64,000 nucleotides of DNA. Source: M3007 sp041392625. GTDB taxonomy: Bacteria; Bacteroidota; Bacteroidia; Chitinophagales; Saprospiraceae. Where the stretch lies: positions 62,001 to 126,000 of the forward strand of contig JAWKLR010000002.1 in assembly GCA_041392625.1 (NCBI GenBank). The letters run 5' to 3'. Positions within the stretch are counted from its first letter, which is position 1; every line of letters starts with the position of its first letter. A program made the translations under genes and the position numbers. Below the pieces are notes generated by a model. The model saw only the letters and a list, made by a program, of their open reading frames with translations. It was not told the DNA's origin and ran no database searches. This document shows, piece after piece, positions 1-10,139 of this stretch.

Positions 1-2134
1 CGGAAGCATCATCGCCCAAAATAAAGGTGATCGAATCCGCATCGCTGTAGGAAATTTCTTTTTGTGCGCAGGAGCTTCCCCACAACCCGGCAAGCAGGAA
101 CAAGCCGAACAAACGAATGGATTTTTTTCGCATAAAAAACAGCGCCAAAAATGCACACAACACAAACGCAATGGCTGCAATCGGACTGCCGGATGACCCT
201 TCCTCTGCCAGGCGGCTGATACCTTCAAGACTGAGATCAAAGCCAATCGCCATGTTGGAAACGCCCTGAGGAAGCGGCACTGCCTGCCGAACGCTATTCA
301 ATTCGCCGGTTTTATTCACCACAACTTCCTCGATGGCAACAAATGAAGTAAACGCGGTAAGCAGGTTGTAATCCAATCCGAGTGCGGTGATGGTTTTCTC
401 CCGCTGACTGCGCTGGTCGGAGTAGTAGTCTACCTGATGGTAATCAGACAAATGCCGGATGCGCTCGCGGGCCCAGAGGTAGCGAATTGCCTTGTTGTTG
501 GCATCGGGCCGGTAATCCGCTACAGAAAGACGTACCTTCTTTTTGCGCTTGCTTTTTCCGGCATAGCCTTCCAACTGGATCTCGCCCGAGGCTTCTCCAC
601 GGTATTTTCCAAACAAAACAATCGGACGCTCTGCCATCACATCGGCAATACTAATTGGTTCTACGTCGTAGGCATCGAAGCCTTTAAATTTGGCGTGTAT
701 TTGGGTGTATACAGGGTTGGAAATATAGCGGAGGAATTTATTGGCTACCTCGGGCGCTTCCTGTTCGTTTTGAACTAAAAAGGGGAGTCCCTGACCGGCA
801 TGCGCCATGCCCTCCAACAGGAAGTGATTGACACCGGAACCGATGCCGAAAACAAACAGGTTGGCCTGGTCTAGTTCATTGCGCACGAGGTCGAAACACT
901 GGGTCTCAAAATCGATGTATCCGTCGGTTACCAGCACGATTGAGCGGCTGGTGTTTTCATTGGAGCGGGGGAGTTGAAAAACCCGCTGGAGTGCCGTCAG
1001 CATCTCGGTGCTTCCACTGCCTTGCTGCTTGTCGATAAAAGCGAGGGCGTTCTGGACATTCGTAGCGGTTGCGGGCAGCGACTGGCTGGCTAGGATATTG
1101 CTGGCTCCCGCGAAGAGCACCACATTGAACTCGTCTTCCGGGCGGAGTTTTGAGATCAGTTCGCGCAACAGTTTTTTTGAGGTGTTGATGGGGAAACCGT
1201 TCATGGAGCCCGAAACATCCACCACAAACACATACTCCCGCGGAGGCATGTCGTAGGATTTCAGTTGGCGGGGTGGCTGAATCATCGACAGGAAAAAGTT
1301 TTCATTTTCACCTTCATACAAAAGCAGTCCCGACTGGATATCGCTTCCCTGGAGTTTGTATTTAAAAATAAAATCCCGGTTGTTCCCGTATTTCTCTGAC
1401 GGGTCGAGTTGGAGCGTCAATTGGTCTGCTCCTTCTTTTTGAATCTGCACCTTATGGGTTTTGCAGCGCGCATCCTGGATGGGCATACCCGCATTGAGCC
1501 GCAGGGTAAGCGAAAACGGGAAACTCGATTTTTCACCGGAACGGAAGGTCGGATTTTTGGTAAACCCATCGTTGCTTTTAGAACTGCCATTGGTATAGCG
1601 CGGCCCGACTACTGTGGGGAGTAGAAACTGGTAGTCCCCGCCTTCGGGAACCAGCAATTCGGTGTATTGGAGGGATACTTTAATGGTATCGCCGGGCATA
1701 ATGTTGGCTACATTCATCTGGAAAACATTGGGGCGCTCCTGCTCCAGGAGGCTGGCACGTTTGCCTTCGGATTTGGCCTGATTGTACTCTTGCCGGGCCT
1801 GATTCCGCTCCTTGATTTTTGCAATGATGCAACGGCTTCCCAATTCCATGCGCAGTCCGTACACCGCAGCATTGGTGGAGGCAGGAAACACATAAATGGC
1901 TTCAATGGGCGTGGTTCCGGTATTGGTATACACCTGGGTCAGCAGTACATCGGCAATCATCCCGGCGATATTAACCTGTGCATCCGTAGAAACCAGGGGC
2001 AGGGTTTGTTTGGCTGTGCCGGATTCAGACTGTACAAAAAAATAAGGTGCTTCCGATTGGTTGGTCTGGCTTTGAGCCACCAGGTTGCCGGCAGCGGAAA
2101 GGCAGATAAGCAGGACTCCGAATAGCTTTTTCAT
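1..2134 (-). CDS. VIT and von Willebrand factor A domain protein (3' end outside window)
   Basis: Reading the complement from ATG at 2134 gives an open frame that runs off the left edge (about 711 codons seen). It starts with a signal peptide (MKKLFGVLLICLSAAG). A VIT domain fills roughly residues 30-190, with the typical AIYVFPAS, QARQEYNQAK and NVFQMNVANIMPGD segments. A vWA domain follows, with a complete MIDAS motif (DVSGSMNG) around residue 295 and the later TDGYIDFET strand. Near the visible end there is a hydrophobic segment (IAAIAFVLCAFLALFF), a basic RKK turn, a second hydrophobic stretch and then polar residues. VIT-vWA proteins of bacteria are secreted or membrane-anchored; the family resembles the inter-alpha-trypsin inhibitor heavy chain. 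The ligand is unknown. It diverges from the T9SS protein downstream of 2557. Confidence 0.85.
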   Translation of the reverse strand, partial: MKKLFGVLLICLSAAGNLVAQSQTNQSEAPYFFVQSESGTAKQTLPLVSTDAQVNIAGMIADVLLTQVYTNTGTTPIEAIYVFPASTNAAVYGLRMELGSRCIIAKIKERNQARQEYNQAKSEGKRASLLEQERPNVFQMNVANIMPGDTIKVSLQYTELLVPEGGDYQFLLPTVVGPRYTNGSSKSNDGFTKNPTFRSGEKSSFPFSLTLRLNAGMPIQDARCKTHKVQIQKEGADQLTLQLDPSEKYGNNRDFIFKYKLQGSDIQSGLLLYEGENENFFLSMIQPPRQLKSYDMPPREYVFVVDVSGSMNGFPINTSKKLLRELISKLRPEDEFNVVLFAGASNILASQSLPATATNVQNALAFIDKQQGSGSTEMLTALQRVFQLPRSNENTSRSIVLVTDGYIDFETQCFDLVRNELDQANLFVFGIGSGVNHFLLEGMAHAGQGLPFLVQNEQEAPEVANKFLRYISNPVYTQIHAKFKGFDAYDVEPISIADVMAERPIVLFGKYRGEASGEIQLEGYAGKSKRKKKVRLSVADYRPDANNKAIRYLWARERIRHLSDYHQVDYYSDQRSQREKTITALGLDYNLLTAFTSFVAIEEVVVNKTGELNSVRQAVPLPQGVSNMAIGFDLSLEGISRLAEEGSSGSPIAAIAFVLCAFLALFFMRKKSIRLFGLFLLAGLWGSSCAQKEISYSDADSITFILGDDAS

Positions 2135-2556
2135 TGGTCGATTTTTTTTGATGAGCTTGTAAATGCGAGTTGTCTCGGTCAATGAGGTACTGCAATGTTC
2201 CGGGAATTTTATCCGGGATGGAGTACTCCTTTATTGTTCGTTGAAGCCCGTCTAGAATTCGTCTGTGTTTTTTGATTATTCATTTTTAGCCTATAGAAAA
2301 AATGAATGCAAATGGGATAAAATGGGCTTGAGAATAGCGGAGGGGAATAATTGAAAAATAAAAGTTCAAATCAGTTCGCTACTAGTCTGCATAACTAATA
2401 GTATCTTTACATTAGAACTTGTTCGAATCTTTGAACGGGGTAGCAAATGGCAATTTTCCCCACTCGCCTCATGCTCAATTCCTCTTTTTTACCCCCATAC
2501 CAAGTAAAGAGCGTATAATTCCCATGACCGTTTATCTCACCAACCCATTGTTATTT
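2135..2556. promoter_or_regulatory. Divergent intergenic region
   Basis: This 422-bp AT-rich spacer separates the minus-strand VIT/vWA gene from the plus-strand T9SS protein, so both promoters should lie here. A weak match to the Bacteroidota -7 box (TATCTTTA, consensus TAnnTTTG) sits at 2402-2409, about 150 bp before the chosen start at 2557. An in-frame ATG exists at 2419, but the residues before 2557 are not signal-peptide-like, so they are treated as untranslated. No other structure was seen. Confidence 0.35.
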
Positions 2557-5500
2557 ATGAACAAACTAGTAACCGCCCTCCTATTAACTTTCATGCTTCC
2601 TCTGGGTATTTGGGCCCAAAGTGCGATGGATGCAGCCATTGCACTGACTGCCGAATACCAGGGCAGCCCCACAGAAGTCACCCTGAGCTGGAATCAAACG
2701 GCACCTTCAGCGGATGTGCTTTTGATCCGACGGGAAAAGGGAACCGCCCTGTGGTTTTTAATTTATCAAGACACTGCGAGTGCTCCTGTGAGCATTGTTG
2801 ACAACACCGTTGTTCCAGGTACTACATATGAGTACGGAATGCAAAAAGTAGAAAACGGAGTTGTTGCTTTTGGCTATGCGAGTGTAGCCATTGAAGCACC
2901 CATTGTTGAAAGCCGCGGCACCGTGCTGGTCTTCTGCGAAGAAGCCCTGATGATGCCACTGGCAAGCGAACTCAATCGCATGCAGCGCGACCTCGCCGGT
3001 GACGGCTGGGATGTGGTTTGGCATACTGTCACCACATCCGATGGTGTGGAAGACATCAAGACGCAAATCGTAGGCGACTACACTGCCGCTCCAGATGAGG
3101 TAAAATCTGTTTTACTCTTCGGTGATATTCCGGTTCCATACTCCGGAAATACCAATTGGGACGGACATGCTGATCACACCGGAGCATGGCCTGCAGATAC
3201 GTACTACAGCGATGTAGATGGTATGTGGACCGATAACAACGTAAACAATACAACACCAGCCAGAAACGAAAACGACAACGTACCGAACGACGGCAAATAC
3301 GACCAGAGCATTGTACCAACCGCTTCCGAACTGGCAGTTGGTCGCATCGACTTCAGCAACCTGGATCCGGCAGTTTTCAATGCCAGTCATACAGAACTAT
3401 ACCGCCGCTACCTGAACAAGCACCACAACTGGCGCGTAGGCGATTACACCGTGGACAACAAAGCCATCGTGGACGACAACTTTGGCTACTTCGGCGGTGA
3501 AGCCTTTGCTGCCAACGGATACCGCAACGGATACGCGATTGTAGGAGCTGACAACGTAGTTGACGGCGACTTTTTTGACGATACCGACACCGCTTCCTTC
3601 CTCATCGGATACGGATGTGGTGGTGGAACCTACACCAGCGCAGGCGGTGTTGGCAACAGCACCGATTTTGCAACCGACAGCGTGAACATCGTATTCTCTA
3701 TGCTGTTTGGAAGCTACCACGGAGACTGGGACTACAGCCCCAACCCGTTCATGCCTTCTGCATTGGCTTCCAAAGGTGGTATTCTCAGTTGTTCCTGGGC
3801 CGGCCGTCCCCACTGGTTCTACCAGCACCTGGCATCCGGAGAAACACTTGGTTACTCCACGGTTGAAACACAGAATGCCTGCGACAACGATGGTTATCCA
3901 AACTACTTTGGTGCCTGTGGTTCGCACTCATCGCTTTTGGGCGACCCAACCTTGCGGGCACACATCATTGCACCTCCGACAAATGTAAGTCTGAGCCCTG
4001 CCTGTGATCTGATCGACCTAAATTGGGATGCGTCTGCTGATCCGGGCGTAGTTGGTTATCAGGTATTCCGATCAACCGAAGAATTCAGCGGATACAGCCT
4101 GGTATCTCCGGGTCTGATCAATACCCTGACATTTACCGACAACAACCCACCAGCAGACACCCTGTACTATCAGGTGCGTGCTATTAAAATGGAATCTGGT
4201 GGAACCGGCGGCTCATACTGGAACAACAGTACCGGTGCATTTGCCAACCTTATTTTCACTGGTGGAACCAATCCGGACATCAGCGCGAATGGTGGTTTGG
4301 TTACCTGCTACAACCCGGAAGATACCCTCCGCGGATACTCCGGTACACAAGGTGCGACTTTCGAATGGTCCGGACCAAACGGGTTCATGGCTACTACACA
4401 AAATACCCTGGCATCCGATGCGGGTGATTACACCCTGACAGTAACTGCACCAAACGGATGTACCAGCACAACTACGGTACAACTTATCGTTGATACAACC
4501 CCTCCAACAGTCTCTGCAATGGGCGGAACGATCACCTGTGACGGTCCTGCTCAACTTACAGGTACAGCTGGTGGGTCGGCAACCTGGACTGGTCCAAATG
4601 GATTTACATCCACGGATCTGAATCCAACGGCTACCGAAGCTGGTATCTACACCCTCACTGCACTTGACATTTTCAATGGCTGTGAAGCCAGCACAACTGT
4701 GACCGTAGATGAGGATCTGGCTGCTCCTGCTTTGACTACAACCGGAGCAACCATTACCTGTATTGATGGTATGCCGTCCATTTCTGTAGAAAGCGACGCA
4801 AGCAACAATGCATACACCTGGATGGATGGTGGCGGCAACACAATTTCTTCCGCTGCAAGCGCAAGCGTTTCTGCTGCCGGTACCTATACCGTAACCGTTG
4901 AAAACACAGATAACGGATGTACCAGCACTGCCAGTGTAGATGTGTTGGAAGACACCGCAGCACCAGATCTGACCATCATAGGAGATACCATTTCCTGCAA
5001 CCAGCCAACTACAATGATCTGTGCCAGCAGCACCGTCCCGAACGCAGTATTTTTCTGGACCGGTCCAGCATATATGGGAACAACTGCTTGTGCAGGTGCA
5101 ACTATGATAGGCTTATATACTGTAGTAGTGACCAACCCTGCTAACGGTTGTACCAACTCAGGCAGTTTCGACCTCACCACAGATGTGGATGTACCCGCCG
5201 CCGATGCAATCGGTGGTCTGCTTACCTGTTTCAACGATGCGGACACCATACGGGGCGTCTCCAGCACTCCTGGTGTTACCTTCTCCTGGATAGGTCCAAA
5301 TGGATTCACTGCGAATACACAAAACGCAGTGGTTATGGAACCAGGTACATACATGCTGATTGTAACAGCACCAAACGGATGTTCCGCAACTGCAACAACC
5401 GAAGTAATTGCTGATACAGAAGTACCAGATGTTTCTGCCAGCGTAAACGATACCATTAACTGTATCACCAGTTCAGTTATGCTCATGGGTAGTTCCTCCG

Positions 5501-6588
5501 GACAAATTTTCTGGGAAGGACCAAATGGTTTCTTCACAGATGAGGCCAACCCGGTAGTTTCTGCTCCAGGCGTGTACACGCTTACCGGCCTCAGCCTGTT
5601 CAACGGGTGTACTGCAACTGCAACCGTAGAGGTAATTGGCGACACCGAACCTCCTGCAATCGAAGCAGTGGATCAGGTCTTGTACTGTGAAGACAGCGAA
5701 GTAACGCTCACAGTTAACTCCACCGTAGATGTAATTCTGGCTTGGCCTGGATTGCCTGGCGGACAAAACCCTGTGGTTAGCGAACCAGGTGCCTACCTGG
5801 TAGTTGCCAACAGCCAGTTGAACGGATGTTCTGCCATGGATACCGCTTATGTGACTCAGCAACTTCCATTCCTCGCTGCTATGTTCTCTCCGGCCCTGGT
5901 TGATTGTAACGGTGACCTCACCGTAGCAGTCGGTGCATCCGGTGGTACCATGCCATACACCTATGCATGGAGCAATGGAGAAACAACGGAAGGCGCGACC
6001 ATCGCCAACGGAACCGGCGACTACAACGTAGTAGTAACCGATGCCAATGGATGTGATGCCACTCTGGAAGGCAACCATGGAAGCATTGATGTACTGGTTG
6101 TAGCAGGCTCCTTTACCAACGAATCTGCACCAGGTGCAGCGGATGGTACAGCAACCGCAGATGCAAGCGGAGGTACCGCACCTTACACCTATAGCTGGAG
6201 TAATGGCGCGACTACTGCTACCATCACAGGTCTGACAGCGGCCACCTATACCGCCACCATCACCGATGCCAACGGATGTTCGCAGACAGTAGAAGTGGTT
6301 GTGGATGTAACCATCGGAACCAACCAGGTACCCGAAGGATGGCAGGTACAGCTTTCGCCTAATCCGGCAAGCACACAGGCTCGCTTGATGCTTCAGTTTG
6401 CTGAAGCGACCGATGCCCACGTGACAATCCGCGATTTTGCAGGTCGGGAAGTGTACTGCCAGCATACCGGTTCTGTGCAATCAAGCATGCTTGAAATCAA
6501 CCTGAGTAACCTCCCGGCAGCGATGTACTTTGTGAGCATTCAGGCCGAAAATAAGGTGTACAGCACCAAATTGGTGGTAAGTAAATAA
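2557..6588 (+). CDS. Large secreted T9SS protein with C25 (gingipain)-like domain and Ig-like repeats
   Basis: The start at 2557 is chosen because MNKLVTALLLTFMLPLGIWAQ is a clean signal peptide; the frame is open back to 2419. Residues about 115-475 resemble a clan CD (gingipain/C25-like) region: VLLFGDIPVPY near 187, then ADTYYSDVDG, VGRIDFSN, GYGCGGGTY, an SYHGDWD strand end near 385 and ILSCSWAGRP near 409, closing with LLGDPTLRAHI. The usual His and Cys positions seem altered (GYGC for GHG; no Cys before GDWD), so activity is doubtful. A fibronectin-III-like module follows (about 480-570), then seven Ig-like repeats, two SprB-like repeats (GGTAPYTYSWSNG) and a C-terminal T9SS type A sorting domain (LSPNPAS ... 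LVVSK). Probably displayed on the cell surface or released. Confidence 0.75.
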   Translation: MNKLVTALLLTFMLPLGIWAQSAMDAAIALTAEYQGSPTEVTLSWNQTAPSADVLLIRREKGTALWFLIYQDTASAPVSIVDNTVVPGTTYEYGMQKVENGVVAFGYASVAIEAPIVESRGTVLVFCEEALMMPLASELNRMQRDLAGDGWDVVWHTVTTSDGVEDIKTQIVGDYTAAPDEVKSVLLFGDIPVPYSGNTNWDGHADHTGAWPADTYYSDVDGMWTDNNVNNTTPARNENDNVPNDGKYDQSIVPTASELAVGRIDFSNLDPAVFNASHTELYRRYLNKHHNWRVGDYTVDNKAIVDDNFGYFGGEAFAANGYRNGYAIVGADNVVDGDFFDDTDTASFLIGYGCGGGTYTSAGGVGNSTDFATDSVNIVFSMLFGSYHGDWDYSPNPFMPSALASKGGILSCSWAGRPHWFYQHLASGETLGYSTVETQNACDNDGYPNYFGACGSHSSLLGDPTLRAHIIAPPTNVSLSPACDLIDLNWDASADPGVVGYQVFRSTEEFSGYSLVSPGLINTLTFTDNNPPADTLYYQVRAIKMESGGTGGSYWNNSTGAFANLIFTGGTNPDISANGGLVTCYNPEDTLRGYSGTQGATFEWSGPNGFMATTQNTLASDAGDYTLTVTAPNGCTSTTTVQLIVDTTPPTVSAMGGTITCDGPAQLTGTAGGSATWTGPNGFTSTDLNPTATEAGIYTLTALDIFNGCEASTTVTVDEDLAAPALTTTGATITCIDGMPSISVESDASNNAYTWMDGGGNTISSAASASVSAAGTYTVTVENTDNGCTSTASVDVLEDTAAPDLTIIGDTISCNQPTTMICASSTVPNAVFFWTGPAYMGTTACAGATMIGLYTVVVTNPANGCTNSGSFDLTTDVDVPAADAIGGLLTCFNDADTIRGVSSTPGVTFSWIGPNGFTANTQNAVVMEPGTYMLIVTAPNGCSATATTEVIADTEVPDVSASVNDTINCITSSVMLMGSSSGQIFWEGPNGFFTDEANPVVSAPGVYTLTGLSLFNGCTATATVEVIGDTEPPAIEAVDQVLYCEDSEVTLTVNSTVDVILAWPGLPGGQNPVVSEPGAYLVVANSQLNGCSAMDTAYVTQQLPFLAAMFSPALVDCNGDLTVAVGASGGTMPYTYAWSNGETTEGATIANGTGDYNVVVTDANGCDATLEGNHGSIDVLVVAGSFTNESAPGAADGTATADASGGTAPYTYSWSNGATTATITGLTAATYTATITDANGCSQTVEVVVDVTIGTNQVPEGWQVQLSPNPASTQARLMLQFAEATDAHVTIRDFAGREVYCQHTGSVQSSMLEINLSNLPAAMYFVSIQAENKVYSTKLVVSK
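4276..5868 (+). repeat. Seven tandem Ig-like (about 76-residue) protein repeats
   Basis: Within the T9SS protein, seven consecutive units of about 76 residues share the pattern GGxxTC ... TFxWxGPNGF ... GxYTLTVTxPNGC ... V.xDTxxP. Each has a Cys near the start and an NGC near the end, which would fit one disulfide per Ig-like fold. Repeats 1 and 5 are the most alike; repeats 3, 4 and 7 have lost the GPNGF motif. Such stacks usually act as a stalk. Confidence 0.8.
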
Positions 6589-7058
6589 ACCCACCCACAT
6601 TTGTCAATAAAGCCCAAACGGGAACTTTTTTGGCAATAAATCGTTTAGTAAATGCGTAATGGATGAGCAATCGTCCCTTGCGCATTTACTTTTTTAAGGA
6701 GAAAACGAACCCACTTCATCTGCTTTTCTCCAGGATTCAGGCCGGACTACCCAAATTTGGGTATATTGTTTTAAAAAAAATTTTCTCGTACAACCGCCTG
6801 TTTTTCAAACAATTACAAAAACAATTTAGGGTCACTGTTCACAGCCAATTCATTTTTGGCATAATATTCTATTAGTGTATAGCAGATTGTACAAATTTGA
6901 ATACAACGTTTCCTTTTAATCTTCCGGTCGCACCTATTTGCGATCTAATCCGAAATCCCCGTGTTTGCGCCTTAAACACAAACCACACCAACGGAAACAT
7001 TCCAACTTGTGCCTTTCAGAAAAAAATCACAACCTGACACAAGTTAAAATCTGGAAAT
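6589..7058. other. Intergenic region, 470 bp, no gene
   Basis: AT-rich spacer between the T9SS protein and the small secreted protein. No credible coding frame, RNA gene or long inverted repeat was seen. It includes a poly-A/T stretch near 6770-6786 and probably the promoter for the gene at 7059, but no convincing TAnnTTTG box was identified. Confidence 0.5.
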
Positions 7059-7526
7059 ATGAAAAACGTAATTACTCTGGCACTCGCTTTTACTGCCATA
7101 AGTTCACTCGGTCTTTGGGTTAATGACAACAACAAACCCGACTACCGTCAGCAATTCACCGGTGAATTTGAATTCACTACACTGAAGTACTCCGGCTTTG
7201 ATGGCCAAGATACCGTACTCACCTACAAGAAAGTAGAAACCCTCCCAATCAGCTTCAACCAGCGCGACTCCGTTTTGGTGGACCTCCGCCCGTATGCTGA
7301 AATGCAAAACTATGCTGCCATCCGTTTTGGAAAAGATCAGGTTTTTGCAATCGATCAAAAAGGAGAATTCCTGCTTGATCTGCCTAAAGGCAATACCTAT
7401 GAATCCGGCCGTTTCGTAAGCCGCGACAAGGTGGTTTACCAGCACTGGACCAAATCACGCTCCGGCAAATTGCAGGGAACAACCATCCTGGCTAAACGCA
7501 TCAAATCGCGTCAGGATATTCCATAA
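7059..7526 (+). CDS. Small secreted hypothetical protein
   Basis: 155 residues beginning MKNVITLALAFTAISSLGLWV, a plausible signal peptide or N-terminal anchor. The mature part is polar and beta-rich, with a lysine/arginine-rich C-terminus (SRSGKLQGTTILAKRIKSRQDIP). No family is recognised. The gene stands alone: 470 bp of spacer before it and a strong intrinsic terminator 28 bp after its stop, so it is likely its own transcription unit. Confidence 0.65.
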   Translation: MKNVITLALAFTAISSLGLWVNDNNKPDYRQQFTGEFEFTTLKYSGFDGQDTVLTYKKVETLPISFNQRDSVLVDLRPYAEMQNYAAIRFGKDQVFAIDQKGEFLLDLPKGNTYESGRFVSRDKVVYQHWTKSRSGKLQGTTILAKRIKSRQDIP

Positions 7527-7553
7527 AATCCATAGACAAGCAAACATATGTAC

Positions 7554-7583
7554 AAGCCGTCCGGTCTCCGGGCGGCTTTTTTT
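7554..7583 (+). terminator. Rho-independent terminator
   Basis: AAGCCGTCC pairs with GGGCGGCTT (one G-U pair) around a short loop and is followed by an uninterrupted T tract on the plus strand, immediately after the 155-residue protein gene. Confidence 0.85.
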
Positions 7584-7697
7584 GTTTTTGCCCTTGGCCT
7601 TTGTGATCTTCCGTATTAAACTGATTTTTATTTCTAAACAAAAAATCCCATTTTTGAACAATCATTTCACACCTACAACCCAAAAAGATTGTTTACC

Positions 7698-8840
7698 ATG
7701 AACCAATTCCCAAAGCTACTTCATGTTATTTTTCTTGGATTCTTTGTCACACAATTAAACGCCCAAACCCAGCTCCCCCTCATTCATGCCAAAACCGATA
7801 TGGTTGACATCCGGGATGGAGACGAACTAAATATCGGCGCATGGACCCTCGCTCCGGAATACAAACCCGACGTTTATACATCCAATAAAAAAGGCGAGTG
7901 GGTCACCTTTTACACCGATGTGGATTCCATCCGCTACAAAATTCACCCGGACTCCGTTTACGATTTTATTATTTTGCTAAACGGGAAAGATTCGGCCTAC
8001 ACCCAAATACGCTATCAGGCCAGCTACCTCGATATCCTGAAAGGCGCGGGCGACTACAACGCAAACGACAAGATCACTTTTCCCGGCTTCACCTACCAGG
8101 ATTCCTCCAATGCAGCATTAAAAACCCTGCGCAAAGAACTCAAACTCGATTCCATTGCCGGCGGCGGAAACGAAGTATCCCGCATTATCAACCTGATGCA
8201 CTGGATACACGATCTGGTGCCCCACGATGGAAGCCACGAAAATCCGGTGGTTAAAAATGCAATGAGCATGATTGAGGAATGCAAGCGGGATGAGCGGGGC
8301 CTCAACTGCCGCGGACTTGCAACCGTACTCAACGAATGCTACCTCTCCTTGGGCATCAAGTCGCGCTTTGTTACCTGCATGCCCAAAGATTCGATATTCG
8401 ACGACTGCCATGTGATCAACATGGTGTACTCCAACGACCTGGATAAATGGATCTGGATTGACCCCACAAACGACGCCTACATAATGGATGAAAACGGCAT
8501 CCTGCTTGGACTCGAGGAAGTACGCGAACGCCTCATCAACGGCAAAACCCTCATCCTGAATCCGGATGCCAACTGGAACCACCGGGAGTCCACAGTCAAG
8601 GAACATTACCTGCATTATTATATGGCCAAAAACCTGTATCGGTTTGAGTGCCCGCTGAGCAGTGAATACGATACCGAGACGCCGCAAAAAGGAAAGCACA
8701 TTGAATACATCGCTCTCCTTCCCCTGGATGGTTTAAACCAAACCCCCAAAGTGCGGGAGTCGAAAAACTCCAAGACTGGCGTCAGTTACAAGACCTACAA
8801 AACAAACAGTCCGGACGTGTTCTGGGCAAAACCCGAGTAA
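7698..8840 (+). CDS. Secreted transglutaminase-like protein
   Basis: 380 residues from ATG 7698 (a TTG three codons upstream is less likely), with signal peptide MNQFPKLLHVIFLGFFVTQLNAQ. The transglutaminase-like core is clear in the centre: catalytic Cys in GLNCRGLATVLNE, followed by LGIKSRFVTCMP, catalytic His in DDCHVINMVY and Asp in KWIWIDPTNDAY. This is the canonical Cys-His-Asp order of the transglutaminase/protease-like superfamily. In bacteria such exported proteins act as peptidases or amidases on peptides or cell-wall material more often than as cross-linkers; the substrate cannot be read from sequence. Neighbours are secreted or lipoprotein genes of unknown role. Confidence 0.8.
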   Translation: MNQFPKLLHVIFLGFFVTQLNAQTQLPLIHAKTDMVDIRDGDELNIGAWTLAPEYKPDVYTSNKKGEWVTFYTDVDSIRYKIHPDSVYDFIILLNGKDSAYTQIRYQASYLDILKGAGDYNANDKITFPGFTYQDSSNAALKTLRKELKLDSIAGGGNEVSRIINLMHWIHDLVPHDGSHENPVVKNAMSMIEECKRDERGLNCRGLATVLNECYLSLGIKSRFVTCMPKDSIFDDCHVINMVYSNDLDKWIWIDPTNDAYIMDENGILLGLEEVRERLINGKTLILNPDANWNHRESTVKEHYLHYYMAKNLYRFECPLSSEYDTETPQKGKHIEYIALLPLDGLNQTPKVRESKNSKTGVSYKTYKTNSPDVFWAKPE

Positions 8841-8865
8841 GGGGTTTGAGAAGTTACATTCACCC

Positions 8866-8912
8866 ACACAGTTCCGGGATATATTGCTTTTCCATGCATC
8901 CCGGAACTGTGT
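8866..8912. terminator. Perfect 15-bp inverted repeat hairpin
   Basis: ACACAGTTCCGGGAT at 8866-8880 is perfectly repeated in inverted form at 8898-8912, with a 17-nt loop. It lies between the transglutaminase gene and the lipoprotein gene. There is no T tract directly after it, so it may be a transcript-stabilising hairpin rather than a classical terminator. Confidence 0.55.
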
Positions 8913-8926
8913 AAACCCCCTAAAAC

Positions 8927-10108
8927 ATGAAAAAAAACATTGTCCTCCTTTCGCTTTTTATCTCGTTTCTCGCCTGTGCCCAACCGAATTCGTACATGCT
9001 GACATTATCGGAGCAACTTCGGGATTCCGGCATTTGTACCGGCGAAAATTACCAGGCACTTTTAAAGGCCGTAGAACAAAAAGAAATCCATTCTGAATTC
9101 GACATCATTCGATACTTCAATAATGTGGTGATCCTCAATGCTGCGGATTTCACTACGGCCTCTGTGGAAACATTTGAGCGGCTACATAGAAAAACTGCCG
9201 CCGCCCACCCGGACCTCTCTTTTACGGATTTTGAAGTCCAGTACAAAAAAGAACTTGCGGATAACCCGTTTCAAATCCCTATGGATTACGCGCTGGTTAG
9301 CCTCCAACATAAGGGCAAAAAATATCAATTGCAGAACACCATTTACCTCGAACCCAATAATGAAGTTGGCCGTGAAATGGTGCTAGATGAGTACTACCAG
9401 ATTTTTAATAAAATTCTTGCCAACGAACAAAGCCCTTACCAACTTCACCGGTTGGATAAAAACCAAAAAGGGTGGGATGATCCTGAACAGTTTGCAATTG
9501 TGGCTTTCACCGAAGAGCAAGCCAATATGCTGCAGGGAACCATGCTCTTTTCAATGAGTGCAGAGTTTTTACGTCCCATTTACTCCTCTAAGCAAATAGA
9601 AGCGGTCTTGGATGGATTTAAAAAATCCGGAGTACTGGAAGGTCTAAGTCCAAAAGAACTAATTCTTGCCAAAGAAAAAATAGAACGACAGGCCATTGGT
9701 TCAGACGAAGAAATTCTAACATGTTTTCCCAATTTAATTTATTGTTTTGATGTTGAATTAGGCAATATTGACACGCCCTACGAAGAACTCATCCAGGCTT
9801 TTTCCAGAATTTCAAGAGGCGCATTTTACCCCCTTGATTTAAATTGTCGTTTTGAAATGGGATCCGAACAGGGCGCTTTTATTGAATTTAATTTCAATAC
9901 CAAACACTACCAGATCACTCTGGATGCCTCTTCGGATTATTTGGACAGCCGGTTCATTGAGTTTATGAATTTTGTTGCTAAAGACAACAGCTTACCCGGC
10001 CGGTTCTATCAAAAATCGGATCCCTATTCCCAGGAATTGTGCATCCTGTATCTAACGGAAACACAGGCGTCTCAACTCGGTGAACAATTGCACATCAAAT
10101 TAAAATAA
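8927..10108 (+). CDS. Lipoprotein of unknown function
   Basis: 393 residues. The N-terminus MKKNIVLLSLFISFLACAQ has a lipobox (FLAC) and would be lipidated on Cys 17; the residues after it suggest outer-membrane delivery. The body is mixed alpha/beta, and two segments look like a duplication: YEQF/EQFAIVAFTEEQANML around 190-205 and ELCILYLTETQASQLGEQL at the C-terminus. No domain family is recognised. It follows the transglutaminase gene by 86 bp across a hairpin. Confidence 0.65.
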   Translation: MKKNIVLLSLFISFLACAQPNSYMLTLSEQLRDSGICTGENYQALLKAVEQKEIHSEFDIIRYFNNVVILNAADFTTASVETFERLHRKTAAAHPDLSFTDFEVQYKKELADNPFQIPMDYALVSLQHKGKKYQLQNTIYLEPNNEVGREMVLDEYYQIFNKILANEQSPYQLHRLDKNQKGWDDPEQFAIVAFTEEQANMLQGTMLFSMSAEFLRPIYSSKQIEAVLDGFKKSGVLEGLSPKELILAKEKIERQAIGSDEEILTCFPNLIYCFDVELGNIDTPYEELIQAFSRISRGAFYPLDLNCRFEMGSEQGAFIEFNFNTKHYQITLDASSDYLDSRFIEFMNFVAKDNSLPGRFYQKSDPYSQELCILYLTETQASQLGEQLHIKLK

Positions 10109-10139
10109 AAACGAACCTTAAACTGGGCTTTAGCCAATA

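Noticed and set aside
5473..6480. 335-codon minus-strand open frame inside the T9SS protein gene
   Set aside because: Cys/Gly-rich translation without domain features; shadow of the repetitive plus-strand gene, which has signal peptide, repeats and sorting domain.
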